From Bryobacteraceae bacterium (GTDB lineage: Bacteria; Acidobacteriota; Terriglobia; Bryobacterales; Bryobacteraceae): DNA of 5,018 bases. The notes under the pieces are model-generated. The model saw only the letters and a list, made by a program, of their open reading frames with translations, ran no database searches and was not told where the DNA came from. The stretch is from positions 1-5,018 of the forward strand of contig JAICMB010000308.1 in assembly GCA_025929455.1 (NCBI GenBank), read 5' to 3'. Shown here piece after piece: positions 1-5,018 of this stretch. The position numbers and the translations under genes are program-made. How positions within the stretch are numbered: position 1 is the stretch's first letter; each line of letters starts with the position of its first letter.

Positions 1-1578
1 AGCGTACACGTTCCGCGTGACGTTGCGGTCGACGCTGCTCAGATCGAGCCATGCCGTCGTGAGGCCGGCGTTTGTGCTCGCGAGGAAGTACAGGTACTTC
101 CCGCCCGCATCGAAATGCGCGGCGGCAGTGTCGCTGAGGCCGTCGGAAATCTGCGTGTTCCTGCCGCCGGCGAGCGAATACACGCAGACCGCGCGGTAGT
201 GGTTCGGCAGCAGCTTGGTGTAAACGATCCACTGGCTATCGTGCGACCACGAAGGATTGAGTCCGCGCTCGGGCGTGTCGTAGTAATCGGAATCGATCTT
301 GACGGGCGCGCCCTTTTGGAGATCGATGTAGAGCAACTCCAGACGGTTATTGGTGAAGGCGATTTTTTTGCTGTCGGGCGACCACACCGGGCTGTACGGG
401 AACGCGGCCGGCTTGCCCAGATTGTATTTCGACACCTCGCCCATGCCGTTCTGATTGCGGATATGCAGCGCGTACTCGCCCGACTCGTCGGAGAAGTACG
501 CGATGCGCGTGCCGTCCGGCGACCACGCGGGATAGCGCTCCGCGACAGCGGCGGTGTTCGTCAGGTTGCGAATGTCGCCCTTCTCCGCCGGGACCGTGAA
601 CACTTCTCCGCGCGCGCCGAACACCGCGCGAGTGCCGCTCGGCGACAGCTTGGCGTCGCGGATCAGTTTTGAGGCTTTCTCGAAATGCGGCTGCAGCGCG
701 GGCACGTCCGCCGAGATCGTCACCGGCACTTTATGCGTTTTGCCGCTTGCGAGATCGTAGAGATGGATTTCGCCGAACTGCTCGTATGCGATCGCGCCCG
801 GCCCGGCGCTCGCCGACTTGATATCGTAGCCGCGGTTGTCGATGCACTGTTCGACTTTCTTGTTGCGAAGGTCGTAGGAGAAGAGCGTGAACTTGCCGCT
901 ATTGCGATCGGAAAGGAAATAGACTTTATCGCCGACCCACATGGGCGTGAAGTCGTTGGAGTTGTCGCGCGGAATCTTGTTGACATGCGCGTCGGCGAGA
1001 TTCGCGATCCAAATCGGCGTGGTACGGCCGCCGCGATAGCGTTTCCAACTGTAGAACGCGGGCGTGAGCGGCAGATACGCGATATGCGTGCCGTCGGGCG
1101 AGAACGCGCCGGAATCCGCGGTGGGCAGGTCGACTACCTGCGGCAGTCCGCCGGTTAGCGAAACGGCGTACAAGCGCGTGAATCGCGAATAGTTGTTGCG
1201 CGTGGAGCGGAACAGGATGCGCTGGCCGTCCGGCGTCCAGCCGACCGGCACGTCATTGCCGGGGTGATAGGTAAGGCGCTTCGGTTCGCCGCCCTGCGCG
1301 GGTATGACGTAAACGTCGGCGCCCGCGGGACTGCCCTGGTAATTCGCCGCGAACGCGATGCGATCTCCCGCGGGCGAGAAGATGGGGTTCGTTTCGTCGC
1401 CTGAGCCTGCTGTCAGGCGGGTTGCTTCTCCGCCGTCGCGCGAGACGCTCCAGAGGTCGCCTGCCCAGGAGAAGACGATGTGCGTTTTGTTGAGCGTGGG
1501 GGTTCGAAGCAGCAGTGGGCCGTCAGCGGCGGCAAGCGCGGCGGCGCCGCAGAGCAGCAGGAGAAGTACTTTGCGCAT
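1..1578 (-). CDS. Secreted PD40 beta-propeller protein, probable tricorn-like S41 peptidase (N-terminal part, runs off left edge)
   Basis: The reading frame is open from an ATG at 1578 to the left edge, giving 526 residues without a stop. Residues 1-18 (MRKVLLLLLCGAAALAAA) form a signal peptide, so the product should be periplasmic or exported. The rest is a beta-propeller with eight PD40/TolB-like motifs of the form (F/W)SPDGxxIA(F/Y), near residues 67, 114, 159, 311, 352, 399, 444 and 489. In tricorn proteases two propellers precede a PDZ domain and an S41 serine-protease core and feed peptides to the active site. Acidobacterial homologues are usually about 1,050-1,100 residues, so roughly half is visible and no catalytic residue can be checked. 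The sequence from about residue 480 (DTAAAHFDAGGKYLYFLAST) resembles the second propeller of those homologues. A plain TolB-like or PD40 dipeptidyl-peptidase protein is the alternative. It is transcribed away from the cold-shock gene's terminator, so it is probably its own unit. The propeller call is firm; the tricorn/S41 call is from family knowledge. Confidence 0.85.
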   Translation of the reverse strand, partial: MRKVLLLLLCGAAALAAADGPLLLRTPTLNKTHIVFSWAGDLWSVSRDGGEATRLTAGSGDETNPIFSPAGDRIAFAANYQGSPAGADVYVIPAQGGEPKRLTYHPGNDVPVGWTPDGQRILFRSTRNNYSRFTRLYAVSLTGGLPQVVDLPTADSGAFSPDGTHIAYLPLTPAFYSWKRYRGGRTTPIWIANLADAHVNKIPRDNSNDFTPMWVGDKVYFLSDRNSGKFTLFSYDLRNKKVEQCIDNRGYDIKSASAGPGAIAYEQFGEIHLYDLASGKTHKVPVTISADVPALQPHFEKASKLIRDAKLSPSGTRAVFGARGEVFTVPAEKGDIRNLTNTAAVAERYPAWSPDGTRIAYFSDESGEYALHIRNQNGMGEVSKYNLGKPAAFPYSPVWSPDSKKIAFTNNRLELLYIDLQKGAPVKIDSDYYDTPERGLNPSWSHDSQWIVYTKLLPNHYRAVCVYSLAGGRNTQISDGLSDTAAAHFDAGGKYLYFLASTNAGLTTAWLDLSSVDRNVTRNVYA

Positions 1579-1589
1579 GCGTGAGGTTT

Positions 1590-1618
1590 ATGATATCGCG
1601 GCGGGAATTGGCAGTCAG
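1590..1618 (-). promoter_or_regulatory. Possible sigma-70-type promoter for the PD40/tricorn-like gene
   Basis: On the minus strand CTGACT (1613-1618, four of six matches to TTGACA) lies 17 bases from TATCAT (1590-1595, five of six matches to TATAAT). The -10 box ends only 11 bases before the ATG at 1578, so transcription would start about five bases before the start codon and the mRNA would be nearly leaderless. This fits the absence of any Shine-Dalgarno sequence there. It rests on consensus matching by eye only. Confidence 0.35.
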
Positions 1619-1640
1619 CAAGACTGGCCGCGCTACGCCG

Positions 1641-1682
1641 AAAACGGAACAGGCCGTCCGGCTCAACGAGCCCGGACGGCCT
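1641..1682 (-). terminator. Rho-independent terminator of the cold-shock gene
   Basis: An inverted repeat at 1651-1682 pairs AGGCCGTCCGG-CTC with GAG-CCCGGACGGCCT, a 14-bp GC-rich stem with one bulged base and a three-base AAC loop (+ strand). Read on the minus strand it is followed by GTTCCGTTTT (1641-1650), a T-rich tail. It lies 31 bases beyond the TAA of the cold-shock gene. The plus-strand side has no comparable T run, so it acts mainly for the leftward transcript. Confidence 0.8.
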
Positions 1683-1713
1683 GATTTACAGAACCCTAAA
1701 CCGCGGAAACGGA

Positions 1714-1917
1714 TTAAGGCTTGGACACGTTTTCGGCCTGGAGACCCTTCGGCCCACGCTTCACTTCGAACTCCACTTCGAGGCCTTCATCAAGCGTTTT
1801 GTAGCCGTTCATCTGAATGGCCGAAAAATGCACGAACACGTCCTCGCCGTTGTTGCGCTGGATGAATCCGTAGCCCTTCGCGGCGTTAAACCATTTCACA
1901 ATTCCCTTTTCTCTCAC
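1714..1917 (-). CDS. Cold-shock domain protein (CspA family)
   Basis: This 67-residue protein is the full length of a bacterial cold-shock protein, a small five-strand OB-fold barrel that binds single-stranded RNA and DNA and melts mRNA secondary structure in the cytoplasm. Diagnostic parts are [13 protein letters not shown] (residues 7-19), containing RNP1 (KGYGFI), and VFVHFSAI (27-34), containing RNP2. The typical C-terminus [12 protein letters not shown] follows. The start is GTG, not ATG: no in-frame ATG lies nearby upstream, and the next in-frame GTG (residue 7, 1897-1899) would delete the first beta strand. The leader before it is purine-rich, with AGGAG at 1928-1932, ten bases from the GTG. 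A strong terminator follows, so the gene is monocistronic. Csp paralogues differ in being cold-induced or constitutive, and the sequence does not say which this is, so no gene number is given. Confidence 0.95.
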   Translation of the reverse strand: MREKGIVKWFNAAKGYGFIQRNNGEDVFVHFSAIQMNGYKTLDEGLEVEFEVKRGPKGLQAENVSKP

Positions 1918-1932
1918 TACCTCTTCTCTCCT
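1918..1932 (-). promoter_or_regulatory. Purine-rich ribosome binding region that fixes the GTG start of the cold-shock gene
   Basis: On the minus strand AGGAG (1928-1932) sits ten bases before the GTG, and a second GAGG (1920-1923) sits only two bases before it. The first is at the long end of workable spacing and the second is too close, but together they make the first GTG the best-supported start. Confidence 0.5.
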
Positions 1933-2167
1933 GATTCTCTGGTGAAACCGCGGCGGGCATACCGCGCGCGAATGTCCACTTTAACTTAAGTCCCGTTGCA
2001 CCGGCCAGCAAGATCACCGTCGCCGGCGATCGCGCCACCGCTCTCACGCCGGGGCATTGATCGAGTAATAATTCCGACGCCCGGCCGCGATGAATTCAGC
2101 GGAACTGGAACATAGTATGGCAGATACCGTGCGCGGTCTGCAAGAGAAAAGTTAATCTAAGCTCTAC
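1933..2167. other. Intergenic spacer between divergent genes
   Basis: This spacer separates the leftward cold-shock gene from the rightward small membrane-protein gene and must hold both promoters, but no box pair is convincing. On the minus strand TTGCTG (2007-2012) precedes an AT-rich patch at 1978-1990 (ACTTAAGTTAA when read leftward), the best guess for the cold-shock promoter. On the plus strand TAGTAT (2113-2118) is a possible -10 without a good -35. The spacer is long enough to give the cold-shock mRNA a structured leader, as in E. coli cspA, but no conserved cold-box element is recognised. No ORF or RNA gene is seen. Confidence 0.3.
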
Positions 2168-2359
2168 ATGCGGAAAGGATTGCGCGCGCTGTGGATGGCC
2201 CTGTGGTACTTCGCGATCGCAGCGGGATTCTTTCTTTTGGGACTGCGATATTGGGTCGTCACCAAGACCTTTTCTTTTAGCGTGGGCCTGCGGTGGGCCG
2301 TCGCCCTCGGCTTCCTCGTGCTCGGCGTCATCATGCTGCAGTTGAGGCAGCGGCGGTGA
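2168..2359 (+). CDS. Small two-helix membrane protein, unknown function
   Basis: A 63-residue ORF, the only plus-strand gene in the window. It has a short basic N-terminus (MRKGLR), a hydrophobic helix at about residues 9-28, a loop WVVTKTFSFSVGLRW with a few polar residues, a second helix at about 41-58, and a basic tail LRQRR. Basic residues at both ends suggest both termini face the cytoplasm. Third codon positions are mostly G or C, as in the neighbouring real genes, which argues against a chance ORF. There is no clear Shine-Dalgarno sequence before the ATG. The stop lies seven bases from the converging end of the aquaporin gene. I do not recognise a family, and nothing in the context assigns a role. 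The opposite-strand ORF over the same bases is low-complexity and is treated as its shadow. Confidence 0.6.
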   Translation: MRKGLRALWMALWYFAIAAGFFLLGLRYWVVTKTFSFSVGLRWAVALGFLVLGVIMLQLRQRR

Positions 2360-2366
2360 AGACGCG

Positions 2367-3164
2367 CTAGGCGCCGGCGCTTTCAGATTCGGCAACCGGT
2401 TTCGGCAGCCAGCGGCGAATGCCGAAGTCGTATAGCGCCGCGCCCGCCACACCGCCCGCGAGCGGTCCTACAATCGGGACCCAGAACACCAGTTCGCCAT
2501 CGCTGAGGCCGTTGTTTTTGAAGCCGGCGATGACCGTGAACAGACGCGGGCCGAAGTCGCGCGCGGGATTGATGGCGTATCCGTGCATGCCGCCGAACGA
2601 CATACCGATCACCACCACGATGAGACCGACGATGAGCGGCGTCAGGATCGCGGGCGGCTGGTTGCGCTCATCGATCACGGCGAAAATCAGAAACAGCAGC
2701 AGCCCGGTGCCGATGAACTGATCGAGCAAGCCGGCGGAAAGGAGCGCGGGAAATGCCGGGAACGTGGTGAACACGCCGGCGGTATGGGTGAGCCCGGGAT
2801 CGGCTTTGAGGAACGCCGGATGATAGTTCCAAAACACCATCGCCGCCGCGACGAACGCGCCCGCCGTTTGCACCAGCGAATATGGGATCACTTTGCGCCA
2901 CGGGAAGCCGCGGCGGACGGCGAACGCCAGCGTAACGGCTGGATTGAGATGCGCGCCACTGATGCGGCCGGCCACGTAGATGCCCATGGTGACCGCGAGT
3001 CCCCATGCCAGCGTGATGTTGGTAAATCCGCCGTGGACGATTTCGCCGGGCTGGCCGCTGCCGAACAGGTTGACCATCGCGACTACGCCGTCGCCGAAGA
3101 TGATGAGAGTAAAAGTGCCCAGGAACTCCGCGATGAGTTCCGCCCTAAGCGAATAACGATTCAT
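2367..3164 (-). CDS. glpF: Aquaglyceroporin, MIP family (glycerol facilitator type)
   Basis: The 265-residue protein matches the usual MIP length of 250-280 and forms an inner-membrane channel for passive flow of water, glycerol or similar small uncharged solutes. Six membrane helices and two half-helices are evident. The first NPA motif is in SGAHLNPAVT (residues 74-76) and the second in GYAINPARDFGPR (199-201). Asp203 directly after NPAR is the hallmark of the glycerol-conducting branch. Selectivity-filter positions by alignment with E. coli GlpF are Trp54 (Trp48 there), Tyr196 (Phe200 there) and Arg202 (Arg206 there), so this is a glyceroporin filter with Tyr for Phe, a common variant. The start MNRYSLRAELIAEFLGTF gives the normal short N-terminus. 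There is no clear Shine-Dalgarno sequence. It lies 16 bases after an unrecognised three-helix membrane protein on the same strand, likely one operon. No glpK or glpD is nearby, so the natural solute is open. The symbol is by family similarity. Confidence 0.93.
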   Translation of the reverse strand: MNRYSLRAELIAEFLGTFTLIIFGDGVVAMVNLFGSGQPGEIVHGGFTNITLAWGLAVTMGIYVAGRISGAHLNPAVTLAFAVRRGFPWRKVIPYSLVQTAGAFVAAAMVFWNYHPAFLKADPGLTHTAGVFTTFPAFPALLSAGLLDQFIGTGLLLFLIFAVIDERNQPPAILTPLIVGLIVVVIGMSFGGMHGYAINPARDFGPRLFTVIAGFKNNGLSDGELVFWVPIVGPLAGGVAGAALYDFGIRRWLPKPVAESESAGA

Positions 3165-3180
3165 AAAGGCGTGGATTGTA

Positions 3181-3681
3181 TCACGTGAGATCGGAGTGGG
3201 CCGCCGCGGGCTGGGTCAGCATTACGGCAGTGCCGGACTCCTGATCGGTATCGGGGTCGTCTTGGCTTTCGTTGATGTGATAGTAGTACGTGATCGCGCC
3301 CATAACGCACGCGAGCAGGGCGATCGCGACCGCCCACGCGATAGAGCGCGCGTTCCAGGCGCGGGCGCGCTCCGCCATGGCGGCGGTCATGCGGACCGAA
3401 CACCAGGCCAGTGCGAACACGAGCGGCAGTTTGACATACCAGGGCATCAGATCGAGATGCCCCTGCCCGCCGACCTCGCTCCACACCACGAGTGTGCCAA
3501 TCAGCGCGAGCCAGAACTGCGCCGCGTAGGCCACACGCAACAGCGAACGGCGCTGGTCCGGCGGCGCGGCAGGGCTTGGTTTCGCGAACGCCGGTTCGGG
3601 CGCGGGCGAAATAGATTCCTCGGCTGACGGCGCCGGCTGAACCGTCGCCTGCACGTCCTCCAACGTATCCTGCTCGATCAT
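3181..3681 (-). CDS. Unrecognised three-helix membrane protein with Pro/Ala-rich N-terminus
   Basis: A 166-residue protein with no family I recognise. Residues 1-42 are acidic then Pro/Ala-rich (PAPSAEESISPAPEPAFAKP), probably disordered. Hydrophobic helices follow at about 50-69 (AAQFWLALIGTLVVW), 82-99 (VKLPLVFALAWCSV) and 113-134 (IAWAVAIALLACVMGAITYYY). A basic stretch between helices 2 and 3 (ERARAWNARS) suggests that loop is cytoplasmic, and the acidic tail (NESQDDPDTDQES) would then be periplasmic, with the N-terminus cytoplasmic too if QRR before helix 1 faces inward. The TGA stop lies 16 bases before the aquaglyceroporin ATG on the same strand, so co-transcription is likely. The start is the ATG at 3681. 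No clear Shine-Dalgarno sequence precedes it; a weak box pair, TTGCGG (3730-3735) and TGAAAT (3707-3712), is spaced 17 bases apart upstream. It may be a partner of the channel or simply a neighbour. Confidence 0.75.
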   Translation of the reverse strand: MIEQDTLEDVQATVQPAPSAEESISPAPEPAFAKPSPAAPPDQRRSLLRVAYAAQFWLALIGTLVVWSEVGGQGHLDLMPWYVKLPLVFALAWCSVRMTAAMAERARAWNARSIAWAVAIALLACVMGAITYYYHINESQDDPDTDQESGTAVMLTQPAAAHSDLT

Positions 3682-3769
3682 TGTAGTTTGGGACTGCCCC
3701 GGGATAATTTCACGTTATCACGGTCGCGTCCGCAATGGTCGGGATTTCGTACCTATTTTGAACGTGTTC

Positions 3770-4273
3770 TTAGAGAATTATGTTGTTCGACACTACGCGG
3801 CAGCGCCAGTCGAACTCAACGCCGGCCGCTGGTTCGCCGTTTGGCTTCCACGCAAAAACGGTTATCTGTACATCGTCGAGAAACGGGGTGTTGGGATCGC
3901 TTTTTATAACAGTGTGTGTCGTGGTAACGAAACACGCCGTGGCGGAGCGCGGCGTGGCGAGCACGTTGACAGGCTCGGCGAGCGAGCGTTGTGCCGGCAG
4001 ACATATGACCGAACTAAGCAAAAACGTTCGCTTCCCATCGGAACCGGTGGATAACGACCCGCTCGCATCGAGAAGACGTGTGTCCTGGCATTGCATGCCC
4101 GGAATAAGGAAACTGCGCCACGCGACCGTACCGTCGGTATAGTCGTTGGCGCCGGACGGATACCAAAGATTGATGATGCTTGCCGCGGGCGCGTCGATTT
4201 CGTGCCCCGCAATGGATTCGAGTTGCTTCTTGACCTCAGCTGGATCGAGTGTCTTCTCGGGAATTTTCGCCAT
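3770..4273 (-). CDS. Unrecognised 167-residue protein with four cysteines
   Basis: I do not recognise this protein. It has no signal peptide or membrane helix, so a cytoplasmic location is the default. The N-terminus (AKIPEKTLDPAEVKKQLESI) is charged and probably helical. The remainder alternates polar and hydrophobic residues with many Gly, Asn, Thr and Ser, as in a beta sandwich, and ends in strand-like DVQITVFAWKPNGEPAAGVE followed by FDWRCRVV. Cysteines are at 62, 91, 114 and 158, and there is a GANDYTDG turn at 41-48. The ATG at 4273 is well supported by GAGAGGA (4278-4284) just upstream. Codon use is less biased to G/C at third positions than in the PD40 or aquaporin genes (about 65% in the first 40 codons by hand count), and the flanks are more AT-rich, which may hint at transfer or weak expression. 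Overlapping ORFs in other frames are Arg/Ser-rich and lack this support. It appears to be transcribed alone. Confidence 0.68.
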   Translation of the reverse strand: MAKIPEKTLDPAEVKKQLESIAGHEIDAPAASIINLWYPSGANDYTDGTVAWRSFLIPGMQCQDTRLLDASGSLSTGSDGKRTFLLSSVICLPAQRSLAEPVNVLATPRSATACFVTTTHTVIKSDPNTPFLDDVQITVFAWKPNGEPAAGVEFDWRCRVVSNNIIL

Positions 4274-4277
4274 GATT

Positions 4278-4284
4278 TCCTCTC
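4278..4284 (-). promoter_or_regulatory. Shine-Dalgarno sequence of the four-cysteine protein gene
   Basis: On the minus strand the sequence reads GAGAGGA, with the GAGG core five bases before the ATG at 4273. It is the clearest canonical ribosome binding site in the window. Most other genes here lack one, so it is good evidence for this frame and start. Confidence 0.65.
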
Positions 4285-4322
4285 GGTTTGGGTATCGTCG
4301 CCCACATCGGACTCGCGCGGGG

Positions 4323-4339
4323 CGCTACTGTGTATAGCG
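4323..4339. repeat. Short inverted repeat upstream of the four-cysteine gene, possible operator
   Basis: CGCTA (4323-4327) and TAGCG (4335-4339) form a dyad with a seven-base centre, about 50 bases before the ATG at 4273. On the minus strand the dyad covers TATACA (4331-4336), a passable -10 box, although no good -35 is seen at the right distance. An operator overlapping a promoter would look like this, but five-base arms can occur by chance. Confidence 0.25.
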
Positions 4340-4389
4340 ATTTTTAAGACGAAAGGGGACAGGATATTCGCTGCATTACAATTCGCACA

Positions 4390-4429
4390 TTCCGGCGTGG
4401 GGCAGCGAGTCTTGCCGGCTGCCGCCGAA
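4390..4429 (-). terminator. Possible stem-loop downstream of the TPR gene
   Basis: GGCAGC (4401-4406) pairs with GCTGCC (4418-4423). An outer pairing of TTCCGGC (4390-4396) with GCCGAA (4424-4429) has one bulge and a four-base internal loop. It begins seven bases after the TAG of the TPR gene on the minus strand, where a terminator is expected, but no T tract follows. It could be a factor-dependent end, an mRNA 3' stabiliser, or chance pairing in GC-rich DNA. Confidence 0.35.
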
Positions 4430-4436
4430 GGGCTGA

Positions 4437-5018
4437 CTAGCGGCGTACCGTGTGAGTCTGTGACGCCGATTGCGCGATGACTTGCTCAGTGCGCGTTAAA
4501 ACGATGGCGCTGGTCGGGTCCTGTCGGGCTGCGATTCGCTGTGCGTGCGCAAGCGCTTCGGCGAGAAGCGGTTTGGCCGCCTCCGGGGTACTGGTCCTGG
4601 CAGCAAGCAACAGGTCTTGCACGAGGACGATGCGCGATTCCCACGCGGCGGTTTGGGACACGATAGTACGCTGACCGGCAAGCGCCATAGCGGCGTGGCG
4701 GCGTGCGTCCACGATGCGTCCGGCGCGCAGTTCCGCTTCAGCCAGACGCTGCCATGCGCGCACGCGGCTGCCGATCACGAGCGAGTTTGCCTTGCCCGCT
4801 GCAACAAGCTTGTCGAAATCCGCGACGGAGTTGCGCGCCATGCGCACGGCCGCGGGCGCATCGAACTCGCGCAGAGAATACGAGACGCGGTATTGAGCGA
4901 CCGCGCGGCTGAACAGCGCCGAAGTATTGTTGGGGTCATCGTGCACCATGGCTTGCGCAGCATCGAGGTATTGACGTGCGCTCGCGAGAGCACGCGTGGG
5001 GTCCCCGAAGTTGGGATA
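4437..5018 (-). CDS. TPR-rich C-terminal fragment, possibly of a Ser/Thr protein kinase (runs off right edge)
   Basis: The frame is open from the right edge to the TAG at 4437-4439, giving 193 residues. An internal Met at 4949 is not the true start, because in-frame coding sequence of the same character continues upstream (YPNFGDPTRALASARQYLDA). The fragment is almost entirely amphipathic, Ala-rich helices in tetratricopeptide-like pairs, including ALFSRAVAQYRVSYSL, RAWQRLAEAELRAGRIVDA and AKPLLAEALAHAQRIA. The opening pattern PNFGDPTRAL followed by DDPNNTSAL resembles the repeats that end many acidobacterial Ser/Thr kinases with C-terminal TPR domains, where they serve as protein-binding or sensory modules. 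No kinase motif is in view, so that identity is inference. Other TPR proteins, such as adenylate-cyclase-like or transcriptional-regulator fusions, are possible. It is the 3' end of a longer gene and could be followed by the four-cysteine gene in one transcript, 163 bases apart. Confidence 0.8.
   Translation of the reverse strand, partial: YPNFGDPTRALASARQYLDAAQAMVHDDPNNTSALFSRAVAQYRVSYSLREFDAPAAVRMARNSVADFDKLVAAGKANSLVIGSRVRAWQRLAEAELRAGRIVDARRHAAMALAGQRTIVSQTAAWESRIVLVQDLLLAARTSTPEAAKPLLAEALAHAQRIAARQDPTSAIVLTRTEQVIAQSASQTHTVRR

Noticed and set aside
115..1158. Long plus-strand ORFs (115-672 and 685-1158) rich in Arg, Ala and Val
   Set aside because: They lie antisense to the PD40 propeller gene, which has clear repeated motifs and a signal peptide. 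Long antisense ORFs are expected in GC-rich DNA.
2371..2380. Perfect ten-base palindrome GCGCCGGCGC near the converging stops, considered as a terminator
   Set aside because: It lies inside the last codons of the aquaporin gene, leaves no room for a loop, and has no proper T tract.
2096..2452. Minus-strand 118-residue ORF
   Set aside because: It overlaps the end of the aquaporin in another frame and the small membrane gene in antisense. Its composition is low-complexity and shows no domain.
2583..3188. Plus-strand 201-residue ORF
   Set aside because: It is a His/Arg/Glu-rich antisense shadow of the aquaglyceroporin.
3181..3188. Palindrome TCACGTGA at the stop of the three-helix gene
   Set aside because: It is too short to carry weight and overlaps the stop codon. 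No matching copy was noticed elsewhere in the window.
3196..3627. Plus-strand 143-residue ORF
   Set aside because: It is an Arg/Gly-rich antisense shadow of the three-helix membrane protein.
3682..3769. Gap between the three-helix gene and the orphan gene, checked for a terminator or RNA
   Set aside because: Only a weak GAAC-N2-GTTC dyad and a poor promoter-like box pair are visible. No stable hairpin with a T tract was found.
3904..4480. Alternative ORFs over the orphan gene (minus 3904-4305, plus 4091-4480)
   Set aside because: They are Arg/Ser-rich, have no ribosome binding site as good as that of the 3770-4273 frame, and show no domain pattern.
1..5018. Possible novel multi-gene defence or mobile system
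   Set aside because: No nuclease, helicase, transposase, integrase, reverse transcriptase, direct-repeat array or toxin-antitoxin pair is visible. The genes look like ordinary chromosomal neighbours.

Overview
The window looks like chromosomal DNA from a GC-rich bacterium, most likely an acidobacterium of the Solibacter/Bryobacter type. That placement is an inference. It rests on a secreted tricorn-like PD40 propeller protein, a C-terminal TPR tail of the style seen on acidobacterial Ser/Thr kinases, a cold-shock protein of the KGYGFIQR type, and strong G/C bias at third codon positions. No rRNA, tRNA, CRISPR array, transposase or phage gene is visible.

Layout from left to right. Positions 1-1578 (minus) hold the N-terminal 526 residues of a signal-peptide-bearing protein with eight PD40/TolB-like beta-propeller repeats. 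This is probably a tricorn-protease homologue (S41 family) whose catalytic half lies off the left edge. A possible promoter with almost no leader precedes it (1590-1618). A strong hairpin terminator at 1641-1682 closes the next gene, a cold-shock protein on the minus strand (1714-1917) that starts at GTG. A 250-bp spacer follows, then the only plus-strand gene, a 63-residue two-helix membrane protein (2168-2359). It converges, 7 bp apart, on an aquaglyceroporin (GlpF/MIP family, minus, 2367-3164). Sixteen bases upstream of the aquaporin, on the same strand, lies an unrecognised three-helix membrane protein with a Pro/Ala-rich N-terminus (3181-3681); the two probably form an operon. Next comes an unrecognised 167-residue protein with four cysteines (minus, 3770-4273), with a good ribosome binding site and weaker third-position G/C bias than its neighbours. 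The right end (4437-5018, minus) is the C-terminus of a TPR-rich protein that runs off the edge, possibly a Ser/Thr kinase.

The genes do not form one pathway. The only functional pairing the sequence supports is the three-helix protein with the aquaglyceroporin, plausibly a small-solute or osmotic membrane module, but no glycerol kinase or glycerol-3-phosphate gene is present to fix the substrate. I found no convincing new multi-gene system. The best leads are the four-cysteine orphan and the membrane-protein/aquaporin pair.
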